Made by a program: the position numbers and the translations under genes | Shown here: in pieces, positions 7,571 to 10,603 of the stretch | Layout of the letters: each line of letters opens with the position of its first letter | How positions within the stretch are numbered: the stretch's first letter is position 1 | Assembly (NCBI GenBank): GCA_002347485.1 | Contig: DDXM01000060.1 | Span: forward strand, 1 to 10,603 | Direction: 5' to 3' | Source of the DNA: Anaerolineaceae bacterium UBA2260 | Lineage (GTDB): Bacteria > Chloroflexota > Anaerolineae > Anaerolineales > Anaerolineaceae | Length of the DNA: 10,603 bases | Notes under the pieces: model-generated | Told to the model about the DNA's origin: nothing | Databases searched by the model: none | The model's input: only the letters and a program-made list of their open reading frames with translations

Positions 7571-7599
7571 TTGATTATGGAGTAAAATTATCTTATTAC
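7571..7599 (+). promoter_or_regulatory. Candidate promoter of the XdhC/MocA pair
   Basis: TTGATT (7571-7576) and TATTAC (7594-7599) are separated by 17 bases, each matching four of six consensus positions. It sits 31 bases before the start codon at 7631, in an AT-rich stretch. An alternative -10 (TAAAAT, 7583-7588) has no good -35 partner at normal spacing. The call is moderate because the match is imperfect. Confidence 0.4.
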
Positions 7600-7630
7600 T
7601 TGGAGCAGTTCCCCACGAAGGAGTAAAGTA

Positions 7631-8674
7631 ATGCGTGAAGTTTGGAACGAAATGAAGATATGGCGCGCAGAGGGTAAAAATGCTGCCCTTGCCACGGTGA
7701 CGAAGGTTACCGGGTCATCCCTGCGCCCGGAAGGCTCAAAAATGCTTTTGAGCAGCGACGGTTCGATCTCCGGATCGGTGACCGGTGGATGCGTTGAAGG
7801 CGCGGTATTCGATGAAACCCGCACGGTGCTAAAGACCAACGTTCCAAAATTACTTTCTTATGGCGTGACCAATGAACAGGCCTGGGAAGTGGGTCTTTCC
7901 TGTGGAGGTTCGGTGGAGATCTTCGTGGAATCTGTGGATACACCTGCCTGGCAAATAATTAATGAGCAACTGGCAAATGCCCTCAATCATAATCGCCTCT
8001 CAGTGGTCGCGACCATTATTAAAGGCGCGGGATTGGGTAGAAAAATATTCCTGGATAAAGACAGGGCAACGACAGGTACGCTGGGAAGCCCGGAATTGGA
8101 CGGGGAATTAATCCGCGCCTTGCCTGAGAATTGGGCCACCCATCAGCCGTTCGCGTTCACCCTCAGCAATGGCGAGATCGTCTTCATCGATTTCATTGTC
8201 CCGCTGCCGCGCCTGGTCATCATCGGCGCGTCCCACATCGCCATCCCGCTGGTCGCGCTCGCCAACACTTTGGACTATCAAACCATCGTGGTGGACGCCC
8301 GTTCAGCCTTTGCCACGCGCGAACGATTTCCGCACGCGGACGAGCTGCTCGTTGGATGGCCTACCGAGGTGCTGAAGAAACTTAATCTCGATGCCGCCAC
8401 CTGCGTGGTTTGTCTCAGTCACGATGACAAGCAGGATAATCCCTCATTGCTATACGCAATCAATAGTGAGGCGCGTTACATTGGCGCGCTGGGTTCGCGC
8501 GTGACCACCGCCAACCGCATGACCGCGTTGCGGGAGGAAGGCGCGACTGAAGAACAATTGGCGCGCATTCACGCCCCAATCGGGCTGAAGATCGGTTCAC
8601 GTTCACCAGCCGAGATCGCCTTATCGATCATGGCTGAGATCGTGGCAAACTCGCATGATAAAGGAGGAAGCTGA
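7631..8674 (+). CDS. xdhC: XdhC/CoxI family molybdenum-hydroxylase maturation protein
   Basis: A 347-residue XdhC/CoxI-family protein. Characterised XdhC binds molybdenum cofactor, supports its sulfuration and hands it to xanthine dehydrogenase-type enzymes. The N-terminal XdhC_CoxI domain shows GSVTGGCVEGAV (48-59) and GLSCGGSVEIFVE (88-100), with Cys54 and Cys91 in the usual places. The C-terminal Rossmann domain starts with RLVIIGASHIAIPL (194-207). It ends with the family signatures GALGSRVTTANR (285-296) and HAPIGLKIGSRSPAEIALSI (314-333). Both domains are complete. GAAGGAG lies 7 bases before the ATG. Its TGA overlaps the next gene's ATG (TGATG), so the two are translated together. The cytoplasmic client enzyme is not in the window, and CoxF-like roles in CO dehydrogenase maturation are equally possible. 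Confidence 0.92.
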   Translation: MREVWNEMKIWRAEGKNAALATVTKVTGSSLRPEGSKMLLSSDGSISGSVTGGCVEGAVFDETRTVLKTNVPKLLSYGVTNEQAWEVGLSCGGSVEIFVESVDTPAWQIINEQLANALNHNRLSVVATIIKGAGLGRKIFLDKDRATTGTLGSPELDGELIRALPENWATHQPFAFTLSNGEIVFIDFIVPLPRLVIIGASHIAIPLVALANTLDYQTIVVDARSAFATRERFPHADELLVGWPTEVLKKLNLDAATCVVCLSHDDKQDNPSLLYAINSEARYIGALGSRVTTANRMTALREEGATEEQLARIHAPIGLKIGSRSPAEIALSIMAEIVANSHDKGGS

Positions 8675-9297
8675 TGGAAACACAAAAGAAGATCGCCGCC
8701 ATCATCCTCGCCGCCGGTGGTTCAGCACGCATGGGCAAGCCAAAACTAACCTTGGATTGGCACGGAACCCCGCTCGTGCGCTGGGTTGCCCGCGTTGCCC
8801 TCAACGCCGGCTGCTCACCAGTCATCATCGTTACCGGCGCCGAGCCGGACATGGATTACGAGAGTCTTGCCAACCTGCCCCTTCTCTTCGCCCACAACGC
8901 CGATTGGGAGAGCGGGCAAAGTTCGTCAGTACGGACGGGAATCAATGCGTTACCGCAGGATGTTGACGCGGCGCTGATCCTGCTGGGCGACCAGCCGCAG
9001 ATCCCGGTGACCGTGCTCAAAACACTGATCAACGCCTATTGCAAGGAAACGCCCCCGCCCCTCATTTTGGCCGCGGCCGCTGGAGAACAACGGGCAAACC
9101 CCGTGCTCTTTGATCGCGTCATGTTCCCCGCATTAACCAACCTGGAAGGCGATGCCGGGGCACGCACGATCTTTGCCCTTTACCCGGTCCAATTGATCCC
9201 CTTTGAAAATGCTGACCTGAAGCTCGATATTGACTCGCCCGAAGACTATCAGCGATTGATGGAAATTCCCCCGCATGACCTTCCCCCTGAAAAATGA
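8674..9297 (+). CDS. mocA: MocA-like molybdenum cofactor nucleotidyltransferase
   Basis: A 207-residue NTP-transferase of the MobA/MocA family. MocA-type members attach CMP to molybdopterin to make the dinucleotide cofactor used by xanthine dehydrogenase-like enzymes. The nucleotide-binding loop is LAAGGSARMGKPK (12-24). Further landmarks are NADWESGQSSSVRTG (75-89), the metal-binding GDQP (105-108), RANPVLF (140-146), GDAGAR (159-164) and DIDSPEDY (185-192). The NPVLF and DIDSPEDY blocks favour MocA over MobA, which makes the GMP form. The AAGGAGG site at 8661-8667 sits inside the end of the XdhC gene, 6 bases before the ATG, fixing the start and showing coupling. CTP preference is inferred from the XdhC partner; a related sugar-type nucleotidyltransferase is less likely. 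Confidence 0.88.
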   Translation: METQKKIAAIILAAGGSARMGKPKLTLDWHGTPLVRWVARVALNAGCSPVIIVTGAEPDMDYESLANLPLLFAHNADWESGQSSSVRTGINALPQDVDAALILLGDQPQIPVTVLKTLINAYCKETPPPLILAAAAGEQRANPVLFDRVMFPALTNLEGDAGARTIFALYPVQLIPFENADLKLDIDSPEDYQRLMEIPPHDLPPEK

Positions 9298-9306
9298 ACA
9301 AAAAGA

Positions 9307-9338
9307 ATTCCCCGGCCTGAGAACCGGGGAATCGTTTT
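9307..9338. terminator. Bidirectional intrinsic terminator between convergent genes
   Basis: A perfect 9-base-pair stem (ATTCCCCGG at 9307-9315, CCGGGGAAT at 9324-9332) with an 8-base loop is followed on the plus strand by CGTTTTAGTTTT and on the minus strand by TTCTTTTTGTTC. It begins 9 bases after the MocA-like stop and lies 20 bases past the end of the convergent small membrane protein gene, so it probably stops transcripts from both sides. Confidence 0.88.
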
Positions 9339-9352
9339 AGTTTTATTCCGCT

Positions 9353-9613
9353 TTAGCGTCGCCGACGCAGGAGACCCAGGATCAACAACAGGATGATCGC
9401 GCCTATCAGGGCTGCGATCACATTGTTCAAAAATCCGCCGCCGAAGTTCAATCCGAGGACGTCATTGAGCAACCATCCGCCCAGGAACCCTCCCAGGATA
9501 CCTACGATCAATTTTCCCACCAGTCCGAAGTTGATCCCTTTGACCAGCCAATCCGCGAGAAAGCCGGCGATCGCTCCGATCAGAATCCACGACAGTATGT
9601 CCATTCCACTCAT
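9353..9613 (-). CDS. GlsB/YeaQ/YmgE family small membrane protein
   Basis: An 86-residue, glycine-rich integral membrane protein of the Transgly_assoc family (GlsB/YeaQ/YmgE). Members are small stress-associated membrane proteins whose molecular role is not settled. Three hydrophobic segments are visible: about 4-23 (ILSWILIGAIAGFLADWLV), 29-48 (GLVGKLIVGILGGFLGGWLL) and 60-81. The C-terminus is a basic RRRR tail, predicted to stay in the cytoplasm. The spaced glycines (GAIAG, GILGG, GGW) are characteristic and would allow tight helix packing. The start is supported by AAGGAGGAG 6 bases upstream and an extended -10 promoter further up. It is convergent with the XdhC/MocA pair and appears to be a single-gene unit. 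Confidence 0.9.
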   Translation of the reverse strand: MSGMDILSWILIGAIAGFLADWLVKGINFGLVGKLIVGILGGFLGGWLLNDVLGLNFGGGFLNNVIAALIGAIILLLILGLLRRRR

Positions 9614-9648
9614 TTCACTCCTCCTTCCTTTATCAAATGTACAAAACC

Positions 9649-9676
9649 ATTATAACAAGAAACGGAATGACATTAA
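9649..9676 (-). promoter_or_regulatory. Extended -10 promoter of the GlsB-family gene
   Basis: On the minus strand a perfect TATAAT (9649-9654) is preceded by TG one base upstream (TGTTATAAT), an extended -10 element that can work with a weak -35. A poor -35, TTAATG, lies at 9671-9676 with a 16-base spacer. The expected start near 9642 gives a leader of about 30 bases. The word AATGTCAT (minus strand, 9667-9674) overlapping the -35 is shared with the tandem repeat at 10065-10086. Confidence 0.75.
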
Positions 9677-9744
9677 GGGTTGAATGGTTTTCCCGTTGCT
9701 CAAAATACAGGTCTGTAAGCCCAAATTCCCTCCTGTACGAACTC

Positions 9745-10031
9745 CTAACGAATCTGCAGATTCAATTCAGATCGGATGCGGCGTGGACGACCGTCCATCT
9801 TCAGGCAAATATTATCCACGTAATAATGCATTTCCAGGTCTCTGCGCTGACCTGCTTGATTTCGATCACCGGGTCCTTCCACGGACCCGGGATGATCTTA
9901 TACTCGTTATCCAACCAATCGATGAGATTGCCAGAAAGGTCATCCAGGCGAAATTCCAGGCGCTCATCAGGATGCTCAAGAACCCTCTTCAAACCATTCC
10001 AATGCATGTCGAGATCTTCATTGCGACTCAA
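9745..10031 (-). pseudogene. Possible small frameshifted or decayed gene, unrecognised
   Basis: Not recognised. A minus-strand frame of 76 codons (10031-9801) opens at a TTG directly behind a stop codon and lacks a ribosome site. Its product is charged and protein-like, for example LKRVLEHPDERLEFRLDDL and the stretch IIPGPWKDPVIEIKQVSAE. After the VSAE near 9841 its quality drops (TWKCIITWIIFA, then stop). A shift of one base there opens another frame, DLEMHYYVDNICLKMDGRPR and on to a TAG at 9745-9747, which again looks protein-like. This suggests one gene of about 95 codons carrying a frameshift and possibly a damaged 5' end. The segments EDLDMHW (5-11) and RDLEMHY (across the shift) are similar, hinting at an internal repeat. 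A sequencing error or a chance open frame are the alternatives. Confidence is low because there is no start signal and no known family. Confidence 0.3.
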
Positions 10032-10144
10032 CTAGTTTTTACTTATATCCTAATAATTATTTCTGAATGTCATAGGAATGTCATAGGATGTATCCAAACC
10101 CATAGGGATATGTTATAAACAGAGGGCAAAAAAGTATCCTCACT
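10032..10144. other. AT-rich leader region upstream of the TerC-family gene
   Basis: This is the right part of the long gap 9614-10193; the gap's other contents are the GlsB promoter, the possible decayed gene, the tandem repeat and a hairpin. No credible gene start was seen here. Downstream of the tandem repeat are -10-like words on the plus strand, TATGTT (10109-10114) and TATAAA (10114-10119), neither with a good -35 at 17 bases. A promoter for the TerC-family gene that needs an activator bound at the repeats would fit this picture. Confidence 0.4.
10065..10086 (+). promoter_or_regulatory. Tandem 11-bp repeat resembling a Pho box
   Basis: Two identical abutting units, GAATGTCATAG, lie at 10065-10075 and 10076-10086, with a degenerate continuation GATGT after them. 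The cores TGTCATA recur exactly 11 bases apart, one helical turn. This is the geometry and sequence of the enterobacterial PhoB box (two TGTCA-type half-sites 11 bases apart). It is positioned about 110 bases before the TerC-family start codon. Binding by an OmpR/PhoB-family regulator is inferred; whether the host's regulator recognises this word is unknown. It could equally serve the minus strand. Confidence 0.45.
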
Positions 10145-10178
10145 GCATCCTGTGAACCACTGCAGGATGCGAATTTTT
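10145..10178 (+). terminator. Terminator-like hairpin in the TerC-gene leader
   Basis: GCATCCTG (10145-10152) pairs perfectly with CAGGATGC (10163-10170), and a T-G wobble can extend the stem inward. GAATTTTT follows, a T5 run two or three bases past the stem. It lies 16 bases before the start codon at 10194 and leaves the ribosome site free. It could be an attenuator within the TerC-gene leader, or a terminator for upstream readthrough. The word CACTGCA occurs twice (10141-10147 and 10158-10164), giving some room for alternative pairing. No yybP-ykoY manganese riboswitch consensus was recognised. Confidence 0.5.
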
Positions 10179-10193
10179 CAGAAGGAGATTGTG

Positions 10194-10603
10194 ATGGATC
10201 TCTCATTTATCGTCATCGTGCTGCAATTAATCTTCCTGGAGGGTATCCTATCTATCGACAACGCAGCGATCCTGGGTGCTATGGTCAACCCGCTGCCCGC
10301 CGAAGAACCGGTCCCCTGGCCAAAGCGTTTAGCCGGATTTGGTCATTCGATGAACAAACTGCTCGGGCATCAGCGCGGAGCAGCGTTGAGGGTTGGTCTC
10401 ATCGGGGCTTACGTGGGCAGGGGCATCATGCTGCTGGCGGCCAGTTACATCATCCAAAACCCGTGGCTCAAGCTGGTTGGCGCCGCATACCTGATCAAAT
10501 TAGCCCTCGATGACCTTAGCGCGCATGGATATTCGGGAATGGAAGAAGAGGTCCAATCCAAACCCATAAAGGAAAAGACCTTCTGGGCGACGGTATTATC
10601 TGT
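10194..10603 (+). CDS. TerC family integral membrane protein (partial, 3' end cut by window)
   Basis: The first 136 codons of a TerC-family membrane protein, still open at the window end. Members such as Alx and YjbE-like proteins are linked to manganese export and metal homeostasis, and TerC itself to tellurite resistance; which applies here is not visible. The N-terminal helix (about 4-31) carries the hallmark FLEGILSIDNAAIL (14-27), with Glu16, Asp22 and Asn23 the conserved acidic/polar residues. After a loop rich in Pro and basic residues (33-63) come two more membrane segments, about 66-87 and 90-105. A hydrophilic stretch, SGMEEEVQSKPIKEK, follows. The ATG is preferred because GAAGGAG precedes it by 6-7 bases; an in-frame GTG one codon upstream is the only close alternative. 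The leader holds the Pho-box-like repeat and a hairpin. Confidence 0.9.
   Translation, partial: MDLSFIVIVLQLIFLEGILSIDNAAILGAMVNPLPAEEPVPWPKRLAGFGHSMNKLLGHQRGAALRVGLIGAYVGRGIMLLAASYIIQNPWLKLVGAAYLIKLALDDLSAHGYSGMEEEVQSKPIKEKTFWATVLS

Noticed and set aside
9684..10118. Plus-strand open frame of 144 codons in the 9614-10193 gap
   Set aside because: Only a weak AAGG lies before the ATG. The product shows no domain, and the opposite strand has better protein-like composition. The frame also runs through the tandem 11-base repeat.
10087..10193. yybP-ykoY manganese riboswitch before the TerC-family gene
   Set aside because: The expected conserved internal-loop sequences were not found. Only a single simple hairpin with a T-run is visible.
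1..10603. CRISPR arrays, insertion sequences, tRNA or rRNA genes, toxin-antitoxin or phage genes
   Set aside because: No regularly spaced repeats, transposase motifs, cloverleaf-like sequences or recognisable defence or phage proteins were seen on either strand.

Overview
The window looks like chromosomal DNA from a bacterium of the Chloroflexota, most likely an Anaerolineae-type lineage. This is inferred from style, not from a marker gene: the sugar-binding lipoprotein has a long Pro/Ala/Thr/Glu linker after its lipid-anchored cysteine, the CUT1-type sugar operon carries no ATPase gene, and an XdhC/MocA-type pair sits next to it. No rRNA, tRNA, CRISPR array, insertion sequence or phage gene was seen.

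Positions 1-7327 (minus strand) hold a carbohydrate uptake and degradation locus. In transcription order it encodes a substrate-binding lipoprotein (7327-5954), two ABC permeases (5881-4988 and 4991-4155, overlapping by 4 bases), a cytoplasmic six-hairpin glycosidase of the amylo-alpha-1,6-glucosidase/GH100-like type (4135-2792) and a lipid-anchored GH31 alpha-glucosidase or transglucosylase (2684-33). The likely logic is that the GH31 enzyme remodels or trims an alpha-glucoside outside the membrane, the lipoprotein and permeases import the product, and the cytoplasmic enzyme cleaves it. A near-consensus promoter (TTGACA, 17-base spacer, TACAAT) precedes the binding-protein gene. A strong hairpin after that gene probably lowers permease expression relative to the binding protein. 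The GH31 gene is set apart by a 107-base gap with a tandem 13-base repeat and a 10-base inverted repeat, so it may have its own control. A hairpin at 6-25 closes the locus.

Positions 7631-9297 (plus strand, divergent from the sugar operon) hold two translationally coupled genes: an XdhC/CoxI-family maturation factor and a MocA-like molybdopterin nucleotidyltransferase. Both serve molybdenum hydroxylases, but no hydroxylase subunit lies in the window. A bidirectional terminator at 9307-9338 separates them from a convergent small membrane protein gene of the GlsB/YeaQ/YmgE family (9613-9353).

Positions 9614-10193 are mostly non-coding. They contain the extended -10 promoter of the small membrane protein, a probable decayed or frameshifted minus-strand gene (10031-9745), a perfect tandem 11-base repeat that resembles a Pho box (10065-10086) and a terminator-like hairpin. 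These lead into a TerC-family membrane protein gene starting at 10194, which runs off the window end.

Nothing here is clearly a new system. The items most worth a second look are the Agd31B-like GH31 plus GH100-like enzyme pair, the repeat-rich leader of the GH31 gene, the orphan XdhC/MocA pair, the Pho-box-like repeat before the TerC gene, and the unrecognised reading frame at 9745-10031.
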